64,000 bases of DNA from Raphanus sativus. Lineage: Eukaryota; Streptophyta; Magnoliopsida; Brassicales; Brassicaceae. The stretch is from assembly GCF_000801105.2 (NCBI RefSeq), contig NC_079511.1, positions 10,780,784 to 10,844,783 on the forward strand. Reading direction: 5' to 3'. Under the pieces are notes generated by a model. The model was not told where the DNA came from, made no database searches, and saw nothing but the letters and a program-made list of their open reading frames with translations. Made by a program: the position numbers and the translations under genes. Positions 20,260 through 31,200 of the stretch are shown piece by piece; within the stretch, counting starts at the first letter, position 1, and every line of letters begins with the position of its first letter.

Positions 20260-22900
20260 TTGAGGAGTTGTAAGAACAGAGAAGAAGGTCAAAAATAATT
20301 TTTTGAAGATACGCATATTTTAAATCAGATTTTGATATAAATCAACTTTAAATTATTGTTTTGATTTGAAATATGTATATAAAATTTAAATTTTATTTTA
20401 TGATTATTTTAAACAAAACAATATTTTAGGTAATTAGATTAGTCCATTTTGTATATTTTAAAACTGATATAATGAATTTCTAATTTTATTAATAACATAA
20501 GCCATTACTTTTTTCTTTTTGACATACTTTTATCCATGTTTCAAAATATTAATTTTTTGCATTAGTTTTCTATGAATTATTATTAATTTTATGATATTGT
20601 TTTTGAAAATTGAACTCTTAAATTTTATATTTGACTAAACTAAATAGGTAATAATACTGTTTTTAAAAATTATTTTATATAATATAATATTTATGTTTCA
20701 GTTTGTGTTTTTATTTTCACCATAAAGAATTGTAAATATAGTGACAAAATTATAAATAAAAAGAAATATAGAAAGAAAGTTGTTTAATTTATTGTAAAAA
20801 CAAGGGCTAAATGTTTAAATGAAAAGAAGTATTAAATATGTTATTCATGTTTCCGAACAATTCTCATTTGTTATTAATTTATTGAAAATATAATGGCTAA
20901 ATGTGTAAATAAAAGAAAGTACACATCTCTACTATCCATGTTTCCAAACATATCTCATTTATCTACTATCATTATTTTCAAACAATTCAATTGTGTACTT
21001 CAACTTTAATAATATAGATATACTTAAAGGTATAACTAGATTTTAATTCGCACATTTGTGTGGATATTTTTCCATATTATAATTGTAATTGATATTTATT
21101 AAAAATATTTTAAATATATAATTTTCATTTTAGTATCATATAAGTGTAACTCTATAATATTATTGTTTATATTTCTTATTTGGTGTTATTAATATATAAT
21201 AATTTGTTTAATACATTTTACTTTGTTATTAATATTTCTTACTTACTAATATAGTTTCGAGTTAGATATAAATAAAATAACAATATGAAATAATCAAATA
21301 GTTAACCTTCTTCAAAATATGTTTTTTTCTTTAATTTATACATTTGCTATAGTACACTTTTAAAATTTATTTATTTATATTATAGAAAAAATATGTTTAA
21401 GATGATTTAAATTTACATGTTGTGTTTGAAAAGTATACATTAACAATATATTGTTTTAGTATTTCACGAGATTTATAAGTAAAAATTTTTTTGTTTAAAT
21501 AACATAGCCTTATTATTTTAGTAAATTTTATACATATTAGCATCTATGATACTATTTTTAGTAAATTTACTGATATATGATATTTCTAATCATATTTATT
21601 TTAATTTTAATTTTTAGCTAAGATTTCAAAATATTAGATTGCTTTAATTTTTACAACATATATAGTTTGTTTTTCCGTGGTGCATTTCAAAAAGTTATTC
21701 TTTATTATCTATGATTTTATCTTTTGTAAAATTTGAAATATTATTATTTTGAGTTTGAATATTTATTTTCCAAATTTTATATTTTTTCAAGGAAAATTTG
21801 AAAAATTATACAACTACTTTTGAGTTTGGAAGATTACATGAATTTTGAATTTGTTTTTGTTACTACATTAATAAATTAAAAAAATATTTGAATTTGGTAA
21901 TATTTTCTACAAAACTTTCAACAGATTTCATTATAATTAATAAAATGTTTTTAAGTAAGAGTATGTAAAACATTGAGGGCGAAGCCAGTGCTTACGGCGG
22001 CTAAACGCCTTAAGACAAGAGAAATAATTTATCAGCGACGAAGCTCAGCCAGACGCGATTTCAGATCTAAAAAAAGAAAGTGGATAGTCAGTTTAAACTA
22101 CTAAAACACTCTACGGCATGAGAAAGAAACAAGATTCGTCGTAAGAGGAGAGATTACCGGCAGCGTTTACGATAGTTCATGATGGAATACGACAACGACG
22201 GAAGAAATCAGAGATTCGTCTTCGAGATCGCCTTTAACGACCCTAGGATTTCGAGAAATCGTGAAAAGGTAAAAAAAGTATTTATATGTCCGGTAAATGA
22301 TCCGGTTAGGTTTAAAAGTACATTGGTAAAACTAAAGTTTTGGTTCTGTATGGACGACTTCCATGTAAGTCTTCTAGTTTAAATTATTCACAAGATGACT
22401 TTCCTATAAGTCGTCTAGACCCTAAACATAACCCTTAAAATAATTTAACTAACTAAACACTACATAAAATCAAATTAAACTTGAAAAGTATTTGCTATAC
22501 ACAGAAATAAATACATATGGATAAAAAAAATTATTTTCAAAAAAATATTTAAGCTTTCCAAGATCTAACTCTAAGAAAACATACAATACTACAACATATG
22601 TTGGTCAAACCCTAAACCAAAGAATATCATGATTCACTACTTTCACTCATCTATATCGAAAACAATTCAGTTTTATTATATTTTAACTTATATCACTTAA
22701 AAGTGTTTATAATTACATAATTTTAATTTTTCACTTATAAAAATATTTTTTTACAAAATTTATAAATTATTTTTAAGATCAACTATATCAGACGATTTCC
22801 ATGTACGTCATCTAGACGACTTACAATATCTCATAAGATTTTCTGGGACTATATCGTAAAAATGATTTCTCATTTTTTGTTTGGTCTTGTTGCTGAAATT
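20260..22900. other. AT-rich intergenic, possible Helitron end
   Basis: Mostly AT-rich DNA without genes. A possible reverse-strand Helitron 3' end (CTAG at 21,036-21,039, preceded by a weak CACAAATGTG hairpin) is visible, but no partner end. An open frame at 22,179-22,382 beginning MMEYDNDGRNQRFVFEIAF starts in a more GC-rich patch (about 21,975-22,290) and ends at a possible donor. It could be a decayed first exon but matches nothing I know. Confidence 0.4.
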
Positions 22901-23376
22901 TCACAAGGCTTTTACGTTAGTTTATATTTGATTCAAGTTTTAATATAGTTTTGCAATCAAATTTTGAGAAATATCCGGCAAATCCCCAAAATAAATACTA
23001 ATACGTATTTATATAGAATCAAACGCTCAGGTACTCCTGCCCGAAAAAAAAGAGCTGAGATACTCCTGCCCGAAACTGCCCGGATTTTGAAAATCATTTA
23101 TCTTTATTTTTACACGAAAATTTATAAAAAGACAACGAAACCAAGAGAAACTTCAATAATTACAACTCTACCTAGGACTATCCAAACCCGGGCCCAGAAC
23201 CGACCCAAACAAATAGGATATCCACTTCCAGAAATTGAATTCCCTAATACGTTTCCCCTCTCTCCCCATATTGGTTGATTGAAAAGACACCGTCTCTCAC
23301 TAAAAGTAACTCAATTCGACTTATCTGAAAACCCTACTCAATTCGAATCCTCAATCGACAATCAAAAACACAAATC

Positions 23377-26065
23377 ATGATGAATCCAGACGTTACGAAG
23401 GCAAAAGAAGACGGCTCGAGTAGTGTAGTAGGAGATGAAGCAAACCCAAGGATTATCGAGAAACCTGTCGGCCTCCCAGGAACCGACCAAAGTCCCAGAG
23501 ATGCAAATGAAAGCGAAGACAATGCCAGTGGAAATGGAAAAGGGGAAGAGGAAGAATCAAGTAAGAAAAATGAAGGGGAGGAATCAAGAGAAGTAGACGA
23601 AGGAGAAAAAGAGAAGGAAGTCATAGACGAAGGAGAAAAAGAGAAGGAAGCCGGGGAAAGAAGGAGATGAAGAGAAGGAAGTCGGAGACGAAGGAGATGA
23701 AGAGAAGGAAGTCGGAGACGAAATAGAGCCCCGAAGAAACGACGAAGAAGCTGATGAAAGGGAGATAATTCTATTTGGACGACATCATGAAACTGAGTCG
23801 CATGCAGATGATTCGGTAAGTATTGAAATTGAAAACTTTTACATAGATGATTTGAAAGATTAGATAAGTGTGGAAAACTAAGTGGAATTTAGAGTTAGTG
23901 ATTGATGAACTAAGTCGAAGTTTGTGAAACTATATGTTGATGGTTGTAAGATGTCGTACGTGATCCGGTTCTCACTTGAGTGCAGGTTGTAGATGACGAA
24001 GAAAAGGGCATGCTACCGAAACTACACTTTCCTTCAAGCCAATATCAAAAGTCTTTAAAGCTTTCAGGAAAATGTTACATTGACTCGGCGATAAGAACTA
24101 TTCAAACGATCCTGAAAGCGAAGGAGGTGGAATGGTTCATAGAGCACCCACAATTCCAGCATTTCTTCCATATTAAAAACCGAAAGCAGAAGTGGATGGG
24201 AATGTGGGTTCTCGTTTTGCGATCAGCTTGTGTTGCGAAGAAGCATGAGTTATGGTTTGTCGTTAATGGCGTCGCAATCCGATATTCTCTCAGAGAATTA
24301 GGACTCATTTCTGGACTATACTGCCATGAGTATCCCCCCAACCATGAGAGGTTGGGTGGTACAACATTCATGAACAAGTATTTTGGAGGAAAAAGGGTAA
24401 CATACGCTGACCTGGAGAAGCAGATGTTGGCGATGAAATCAAAGCCATCTGAGGATCGTAAGAAGATGGCCGTTCTGTTCTTCTTAGCCAGCATCCTTGT
24501 CGGAGGCCGAAAGAGTGGTGAGGGAGCATCACCTGTGGACAGTTTCTTCCTGAGTGTTGTTGATGACCTAGATGCGTGTGTAACGTTCCCTTGGGGGCGG
24601 TATGCATTCGAACATAACTTGAAGGATGTCTCTACCTTTTTGGAAAAATGCGACGGGCTTGCGCCGACGAGTTGGGTTTTTACAAGCTTTCTTATCTCTC
24701 TGGAGGTATTCTCAAGCTCTCTTCAACATAGTTGTTTAATTGATGTTAATGTCTTTTTGTTGTGTGTTGGTAGTTGTTGGCCTTTGAGGCAATTCCAAGC
24801 TTGAGGAACCATTTCCGAGAAGATGTGAATGGTGCAAATAGTAGTTGCCCGCGGATGTGCAAGATGCAGTACAAACGGAAAAGTGGAACCAAGGAATTCA
24901 GTCTGAAAGCTGTGAACGATAAATTGGTAATAATACAAAGGTAATTGATGTTTTATGTGGAGTCGAATTGAGGAGAAGAGACTTATGAGACTTATGAAAA
25001 CTTGGTGAAACTAAGGTAATTAGTATTTTTGTGTTTTTACCACAGGATATTGAGAGTATCTTGGTAGCAACAGCAGCTGAGGAGGAACTTCTGGAAACCA
25101 TAGGAATGGACAAGGAGAGTTGTTGGGCCGATGACGCCGATGATGCAGCAGTTGATGGTTGGAAGAAGATAATACGGAAAGGGAAGAAACAAGTTTTCTT
25201 TGAAGAACAGTTCCGCATGGATTTAGAGTCTCGCACAGGTCAGATTGAAGGTCCCACCAATCCTATCGGAGGACCATCGAATAATGCACAATCTGGTCAG
25301 GCTAATGCTGATTCGGTGGAGGTTAGTGGAACTACTCTTGGAGCTGAGGCTTTAAAAGCTATGGAAGGTCGGCTTATGAATGCAGTCAGAGATGCAGTTC
25401 GAGATGCTATGAAGGGAGTGAATGAAAAAGTCACTTTATTGTCTACGCAGCTAGGTCTGCTAGAAGAGGAAGTGAAAAGTCTTAGGTTGAGTGTTCCCGG
25501 AAGTGACAATCCGGCGGTCCAAGATGATGGTGATGGTGAGTCGGAAGAAGAGGATGGTAGTGACAATAACGAGCCGGAGGAAGAGGATGGTGGTGACAAT
25601 AACGAGCCGGAGGAAGAGGATGGTGGTGACAATAACGAGCCGGAGGAAGAGGACAATAATGTTGAAGATGCCATTCTCGAAATTTCAAAGGATGTACAGA
25701 GGGAATATGGTGATGTTGACTTGGATGATGATGATGCGGAGATGTATGCACATGCTGCGGAGGTCGAAAAAAAATTAATGTCTGTAAACACGAAAAAAAA
25801 GAGGTCGAGAAAAGATGATGGGAAAGAAACAGTTCCAGTGAAAAAGGTTAAGTTGGTTGGTGAAACTGTGAGGAGTTCCATTCAGCTAAGAAGCAAGGCA
25901 GCAGCGAAGGAGGCAGAAGCTGAGAAGGAGGCAGCAGCTAAGGCAGCAGGTAAGAAGAAGGCAGCAGCTAAGAAGAAGGCAGCAGCTAAGGCAGAAGGTA
26001 AGAAGAAGGCAGCAGGTAAGAAGAAGGCGGCGGCTAAGAAGAAGCCGAAGACAAAAAAAAAGTAG
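23377..26065 (+). CDS. DUF1985-domain protein of the MULE (four exons, one frameshift)
   Basis: Inferred exons are 23,377-23,815, 23,986-24,705, 24,774-24,926 and 25,046-26,065, all joined in phase 0 at GT-AG sites. The product would be about 776 aa. Exon 1 encodes acidic repeats (EGEKEKEV, GDEEKEV) and contains one extra base at about 23,655-23,668 that breaks the frame. Exon 2 is the DUF1985 domain (WFIEHPQFQHFF, WVLVLRSACVAKKHELWFVV, YSLRELGLISGLYC). Exon 4 has three acidic EEDGGDNNEPE repeats and a basic tail rich in AAAKKK. DUF1985 proteins are common cargo of Brassicaceae MULEs, and I recall that VANDAL anti-silencing proteins (VANC) are related, which I cannot check. A role in opposing host silencing is a hypothesis. 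The basic tail suggests nucleic-acid binding. Confidence 0.7.
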
Positions 26066-26206
26066 GTAAGAAGACGGAGTGAATTCCCAGTATGTGGTTG
26101 TTTTAATGTGGATGAACTCGAATTATTCGGTCTGTATGACTTTTAAATTCCCGTGACTTTCTTGTTTGATGTTGAAGACTGGTATTTAAGACTTATGTTA
26201 TATATT

Positions 26207-26513
26207 GGGAGAATAGGGAAACTTTAGTAAGTTTCACTTGCAACTTAGTGTAACTTCGTGAATTTATGATATTTCGTAGATCGTGAAGGAGGGAGAATAG
26301 GGAAACTTTAGTAAGTTTCACTTGCAACTTAGTGTAACTTCGTGAATTTATGATATTTCGTAGATCGTGAAGGAGGGAGAATAGGGAAACTTTAGTAAGT
26401 TTCACTTGCAACTTAGTGTAACTTCGTGAATTTATGATATTTCGTAGATCGTGAAGGAAGGAGGGAGAATAGGGAAACTTTAGTAAGTTTCACTTGCAAC
26501 TTAGTGTAACTTA
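26207..26513. repeat. 84-bp tandem repeat array containing AGTTTCAC
   Basis: Units start at 26,207, 26,291, 26,375 and 26,463 (periods 84, 84 and 88 bp), the last being partial. Each begins GGGAGAATAGGGAAACTTTA and contains TAAGTTTCACTTGCAACTTA. The array sits about 140 bp after the DUF1985 stop codon, between it and the convergent GRF zinc-finger gene. Confidence 0.95.
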
Positions 26514-26617
26514 AGTAAATCCGAAGAGTCTAGGTAAATCAGACAACAACAAGGGAACATAATCTCAAGCAAACAACAACAACAGATAGTAGACTAATGT
26601 CATGGACCGGACGCATC

Positions 26618-27043
26618 TCATGGAGTGGTGGGATTCTGACGGGTTAGATTATACTTCAGTTCAGCAATCTCTGCAGCCATCGCATCCACGCGCTTCCTTA
26701 ACATTTCAACCTCTTCCTGGACTCCGAAGACCCATGGTTGACGGAAATGGAAGCCATCATTCTAGACGTAAAACGGGAATGTATCAGAATCCGAAAGTAT
26801 CAATAAAAAATCTGGGCATTATCTATAAATTACCTCATAATTTTTGCAAGTGAAGTATTTTCTCCCCGGTAAAGTATCAAAATCGGTTTTATACTTCAGG
26901 TTCCGAGCCACCTCGTTGATGATTGTCCCCCCACAAGGGCATCTGGTAGGAATCCCACACCCGGCATCCGCCACGCAGCCAAGCATGTTGATGTCTCTCT
27001 TCAAAGCCTTCATCTGGCTATACTCCTCGTCTGGATGAGTCAT
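26618..27043 (-). CDS. GRF-type zinc-finger small protein of the MULE
   Basis: Exon 1 is 26,834-27,043 and exon 2 is 26,618-26,761, joined in phase 0 (GAG|GTAATT and GTCTAG|AAT). The product is 117 aa. Residues about 33-81 form a GRF-type zinc finger: IPTRCPCGGT, then RKYFTCKNYE and NDGFHFRQPW, the FxRQPW signature following the last ligand. Residues 82-110 (EEVEMLRKRVDAMAAEIAEL) are a heptad-like coiled coil for self-association. Such small GRF proteins are frequent in Brassicaceae MULEs and as dispersed genes. GRF fingers bind nucleic acid in other proteins. The frame is intact. Confidence 0.8.
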
Positions 27044-27734
27044 GATTTTGAGTAACCTAGATCTAGAAATAAGAGCGACCGATTGTAGAGAGAGATCTAG
27101 AGAGAGATTGAATAGTAGAGAGAGAGATTGGCTGAGGTAAATGGCGAAAACATTAAAAATAATGGGTTTAATACACCTCTACGTCGCCTCCGCATCGATT
27201 TTGTGGAAAGTCAAAATTCGAAAAAATGGGCGGGAATTTTTTCGTGTAGGATTTTCGTGCTTATAGTTTCACTTAGTTTGTAGTTATACAAAAACCTTTA
27301 AAGTTTTACTTTTCTGATTTTTCCGATTTTGTTGGTTTTACTGTACTTAGATGATTGATTTTATGGTTACACCTGATATATTCTATTTTCTATCAACGTT
27401 TTAGATGTGTTCATGCATGATAAAATTTGATTTTGTGACATATGTATCTTTTCTAATCCCACGAGGTAGTGTTTACAAAAAACATAGCTAACAATGATGT
27501 ATTCTCTTCCCATTCGACAGAACATTGTTAACATTTCGTAAAGTATCAAAATCGTGACATTGTTAGCTAACATAGCTAAAAACATAGCTAACATTGATGT
27601 ATTCGGATTTCTCAACATAGCTAAAAACATAGCTAAAAACATAGTCATCAACTAACGAAGAGTCGAAAGGTTACATAACGAAAGTTTCACCAAGTTTTAC
27701 AATCATAAAACGAAATCACTTTAATCAGGTTTCA

Positions 27735-30482
27735 CTAAGGTTCACATTCATATAACACTTCAGTTCCTTCAGTTCCCTCAGGTCCCTCAGTTCCTTCAGT
27801 TCCCTCAGGTCCCTCAGTTCCTTCAGCTCCTTCAGCTCCTTCAGCTCCTTCAGCTCCTTCAGCTCCTTCAGCTCCTTCAGCTCCTTCAGTTCCTTCATTT
27901 CCTTCAGCTCCTTCAGTTCCTTCAGGACCCTGCGAGCAGTTGAAATAGCTAGCCAGACCCCTATTCGGGATATACTTATTAGGACGGGGACGGGGACGGG
28001 GCCGACTTTCTCCCGCCGAAGGATGCCTTTTTTCCTGATGTCTTCCTTTTTTTTTCTTGTAGTCTGGAGGTAGAGGACACTTCGCCGCCGCGACTTCTTT
28101 TGGAACCAGCCAATGAGTTATATGAGGGACTGGATATATAGTCCTTCGATACGCTTTCGCCCATGTTGTAATGAAGTAATAATTCGAGATGAAATCGTAC
28201 ATGTCACTCAACTGTAATGGTTTATCATGCTCCAAACACTTAATGATAGCTCTTATTGCATGTCTACATGGGTATTTATCTATATCAAACTTCCTGCAAC
28301 TGCACGTCTTCTGTTGCAAATCCACAGAATAAGTCTTCCCGTATTCTCCAATAACACTGTATTCAAGCTGAAAACTGTTCAATACAGTCACTGAAAGTTT
28401 TGAACCTTTCGGTGTTCTCTTATGCAATTTGTTCTCCACCAAAGGAACCAATTTTCGAGATGACGGTCCTTCTGCTGCATCCTTCCTATGTCTGTTGAAC
28501 CACTCAGACATTTTATCAATAACTGTATCAAGCATAGGCAATAAAGACATCCTTCGCGCCTTTTCAAATAGCGCATTCAAAGACTCCGCACAATTAGAGG
28601 TGTCTATGTTGTACCTAGCACCGGGGAAATGACACTTCGCCCACCGTTTGACTTCGACACTTTTATCAAGATACCTAGCACACGATGGATACCTCTCCCT
28701 AAAATCGTCATACAGCTTTTTAAACTCATGCTCTGAATAAAGACATGCAACTTTTCGGAATTGTAGTGCAACCTCGTCCCTGCCTTGATTGACATGAGCT
28801 TTCACATTGTGCGATAGATGCCAGATACAATACCCATGTTTAGACATCGGATACACTTCACCAACAGCTTTTATCAGACTTGGATTTCTGTCTGAAACAA
28901 ACACCAATTCCGTCGAATCCGGTATAACAGTTTTCAGCAGCGTGAAAAACCACTTCCAGCTTTCGTTTTTCTCCCCATCAACCACAGCAAAAGCTATTGG
29001 ATAATGGTGAAGGTTTGGATCCTGAGCCGTGGCAATAATTAAACAACCACCTTCAACAGTCTTCAGGAAAGTTGCATCCACAGTGATGACTTTCCTCATG
29101 TATTCAAACCCTTCAATGGAGGCTCCCAACGCAACAAATAGGTATCTGAACCGGTTGTTTTTATCCACTACCAAACTTGTTTTTGTATCCGGGTTCACCT
29201 TCTCTAACATATACAAATAAGCAGGCAATATTATATATCCCTTCTCCGGATCACCACGAATATCCGCAACAGCTTGTTTTTTTCCTCTCAAACATGTCGT
29301 ATACGACACTTCCACACCCAGTTTCCTTTGCACCAGACCGACCAGGATTTTCGCTGTTGGTGTCTCATATAGTCCCGGATAATCCTTGTGCACTATAGCT
29401 GCAACACATCTTGGTGTAACTTTCCTTTTCTTTCCAGTACTTGAAGTTACGCGAGAGCATGAATGCATATTCCTGTATGTTCTAATCGAGAACGCTTCAG
29501 ATTTATCTATCTTTGTTGCTCTCACACTCCATTTACAACCTTCATCTGCTCCCCGACATTTTACCACATATCGACCCCTGTCCGAGTTGCAAATACTGAT
29601 TCCGAAACAGATCTCTTGTGATGCTCTATCAATAATATCTTTCACAGCTTCTTTACTCTCAAATTCTTGAAACAACTGAAGACCCAAACCATCTTCCCAC
29701 TCTTTAACCACTGGTTTTTCTTTTGCAACACGTGGGAGCTCAACATAGTACGAACTAGGACGAACACCCATAGAGTTATCCACGTCGCCCTCACTGTCCA
29801 CGCCCCCTTCCCCGGCTTCTCCATTAACAACATTAATGCCCCTTTCCTCGGCTTCTCCATTAACAACATTAATGCCCCTTTCCTCGGCTTCTCCATTAAC
29901 AACATTAATGCCCCTTTCCTCGGCTTCTCCATTAACAACATTAATGCCCCTTTCCTCGGCTTTTCCATTTATAACAACATTCTCCACCCGTTCAGCCCCC
30001 GGCAGATATAGTTCTGCTTCTTCAATGCGAGGAAATAGAGTGAGTGCACCCGGATTACCTTCAACTTCGGGTAATCCACTCGCAAGCTCACTATAGTTCC
30101 CACCATATGAGCTTTCTTTCTCAACTACTGATTGTTGCTCCATTTCTTCGATGACTTCTACATGCAAAATACTTCTTCTTCCCTCTTTATCCACTGATGT
30201 CAGATACACATACACATCTTCATCATCCAAAATATATGATTGCCTCTTAGGTTCTACTACCAGTGGAATGTAACTCAGATTCATCCTCTTTAAACACGGA
30301 TCTATCCTCTTCTTCTTGCATATCCTCTCCTTCAAACAGGAATAAGTGATCTCATCCAATGATGATGTCTTAAAGGATATACCATACAAACGACCATCGC
30401 TTGGAATCCATTCATAATCATCTCCTGATTTCGCATATTGTCCATCATAGTCAAAGTGTATGTTTGTAGAAGAATAACCCAT
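27735..30482 (-). CDS. MuDR/MURA-type Mutator transposase
   Basis: A 915-aa uninterrupted frame. I chose the MGYSSTNIHF start, not the upstream ATG 10 codons earlier, because a splice acceptor (TTACAACAG) directly precedes it, implying an intron in the leader. The N-terminal half has five EAEERGINVVNG-like 12-residue repeats, then the MuDR zinc-ribbon region (YVVKCRGADEGCKWSVRA ... HSC). The MULE transposase core follows: ITVDATFLK and FVSDRNPSLIKAV give the two catalytic Asp, with an Asn-Cys-Ala-Glu stretch as a likely region for the Glu. A SWIM finger (CSCRKFDIDKYPCRHA) comes after. The C terminus is a Gly-Ala-Glu-Gly/Thr repeat encoded by a minisatellite. It would cut and join the element in the nucleus. 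Nothing is visibly broken. Confidence 0.92.
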   Translation of the reverse strand: MGYSSTNIHFDYDGQYAKSGDDYEWIPSDGRLYGISFKTSSLDEITYSCLKERICKKKRIDPCLKRMNLSYIPLVVEPKRQSYILDDEDVYVYLTSVDKEGRRSILHVEVIEEMEQQSVVEKESSYGGNYSELASGLPEVEGNPGALTLFPRIEEAELYLPGAERVENVVINGKAEERGINVVNGEAEERGINVVNGEAEERGINVVNGEAEERGINVVNGEAGEGGVDSEGDVDNSMGVRPSSYYVELPRVAKEKPVVKEWEDGLGLQLFQEFESKEAVKDIIDRASQEICFGISICNSDRGRYVVKCRGADEGCKWSVRATKIDKSEAFSIRTYRNMHSCSRVTSSTGKKRKVTPRCVAAIVHKDYPGLYETPTAKILVGLVQRKLGVEVSYTTCLRGKKQAVADIRGDPEKGYIILPAYLYMLEKVNPDTKTSLVVDKNNRFRYLFVALGASIEGFEYMRKVITVDATFLKTVEGGCLIIATAQDPNLHHYPIAFAVVDGEKNESWKWFFTLLKTVIPDSTELVFVSDRNPSLIKAVGEVYPMSKHGYCIWHLSHNVKAHVNQGRDEVALQFRKVACLYSEHEFKKLYDDFRERYPSCARYLDKSVEVKRWAKCHFPGARYNIDTSNCAESLNALFEKARRMSLLPMLDTVIDKMSEWFNRHRKDAAEGPSSRKLVPLVENKLHKRTPKGSKLSVTVLNSFQLEYSVIGEYGKTYSVDLQQKTCSCRKFDIDKYPCRHAIRAIIKCLEHDKPLQLSDMYDFISNYYFITTWAKAYRRTIYPVPHITHWLVPKEVAAAKCPLPPDYKKKKGRHQEKRHPSAGESRPRPRPRPNKYIPNRGLASYFNCSQGPEGTEGAEGNEGTEGAEGAEGAEGAEGAEGAEGAEGTEGPEGTEGTEGPEGTEGTEVLYECEP
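27770..27935. repeat. 9-bp minisatellite in the transposase 3' end
   Basis: Many copies of TTCAGCTCC and variants (TTCAGTTCC, TCAGGTCCC) in tandem encode the GAEGTEG tail. Slippage keeps the frame because the unit is a multiple of three. Confidence 0.9.
29815..29965. repeat. 36-bp tandem repeats in the transposase 5' half
   Basis: At least four near-identical 36-bp units (GGCTTCTCCATTAACAACAT core) encode the EAEERGINVVNG repeat. Units differ by very few bases, indicating recent expansion or homogenisation. Confidence 0.9.
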
Positions 30483-31200
30483 TATCTGTTGTAACAAATA
30501 AAAAATATACAATTGAAGTTTATCTTACTTATACAGTTTTGCTATTATAGTCCTACTAATTTATACTTGTTTACACTTTTTCACAACAGTAAAGTTTCAC
30601 CTATTTACACTTTTATAGTCTACTAGTTTCACCCTTTTCATTCCGGATTTCAGTTTTGATTCGCGACATTTCTTGTTCATCATCCAATTCCATAATAAAC
30701 ACACCATACAGCTCTCAATTGACAACACAAAGACCCATATATTCGAAATCTACTGTCTAAAAATCCAACCTAACGACCCGCATTGACTTCATTCATTCGA
30801 TACAGAGAAAGACAATGCTTTACCTGAACTTTATCTGACCTGGGTTGGGTGTCAATTTCAGCACCCAAGCGAGCCGCAATCTCCTTTACAATTGAAACTC
30901 ACTCAATGATCGCTCTAGCTTTCATTCGCTTTCTTCGTCAATCGTCCGTCGAGAGAGAGACTCGAATTAGGGAGGAGAGAGAAAAATTAAAACTAATTAA
31001 GAAAATGAGAAAATCCACCTGGACAGGAGAGAGAGAGAGATAAACCGCGCTTTTTTTTTATTGGTCAAGTAAATGAGCGTTTTTATTGGTCAAGTAGAGA
31101 GGGTTTTCATTGGTCAAGTAGAGAGGGGCACTTTCGACTTTAACCATCGGGTTGAAGAGTATGAAAACAAATAAGAGTATGGCAGATTACATGAGAGTAT

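Larger units (their letters stand above)
22900..31200. mobile_element. Mutator-like element with three genes (ends approximate)
   Basis: A MuDR-type transposase, a GRF zinc-finger protein and a DUF1985 protein lie together, apart from host genes, between AT-rich flanks. The two reverse-strand genes face the forward-strand DUF1985 gene. I found no long terminal inverted repeats, which would fit the non-TIR (VANDAL-like) MULEs. The exact ends and target duplication were not located, so the boundaries are estimates. The right part (about 31,045-31,130) contains three copies of ATTGGTCAAGTA. Noncoding parts contain many copies of AGTTTCAC or its complement. Confidence 0.65.

Noticed and set aside
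20928..20950. TCTCTACTATCCATG, like a Helitron 5' end
   Set aside because: The nearby candidate 3' end (21,036) is on the opposite strand, so the pair cannot form one element.
21976..21990. GAGGGCGAAGCCAG, similar to the hAT MITE end
   Set aside because: No matching inverted end or target duplication within a plausible distance, so a lone resemblance.
25297..25881. Long reverse-strand Ser-rich frame opposite the DUF1985 gene
   Set aside because: Antisense of acidic repeat codons; no splice support and low complexity.
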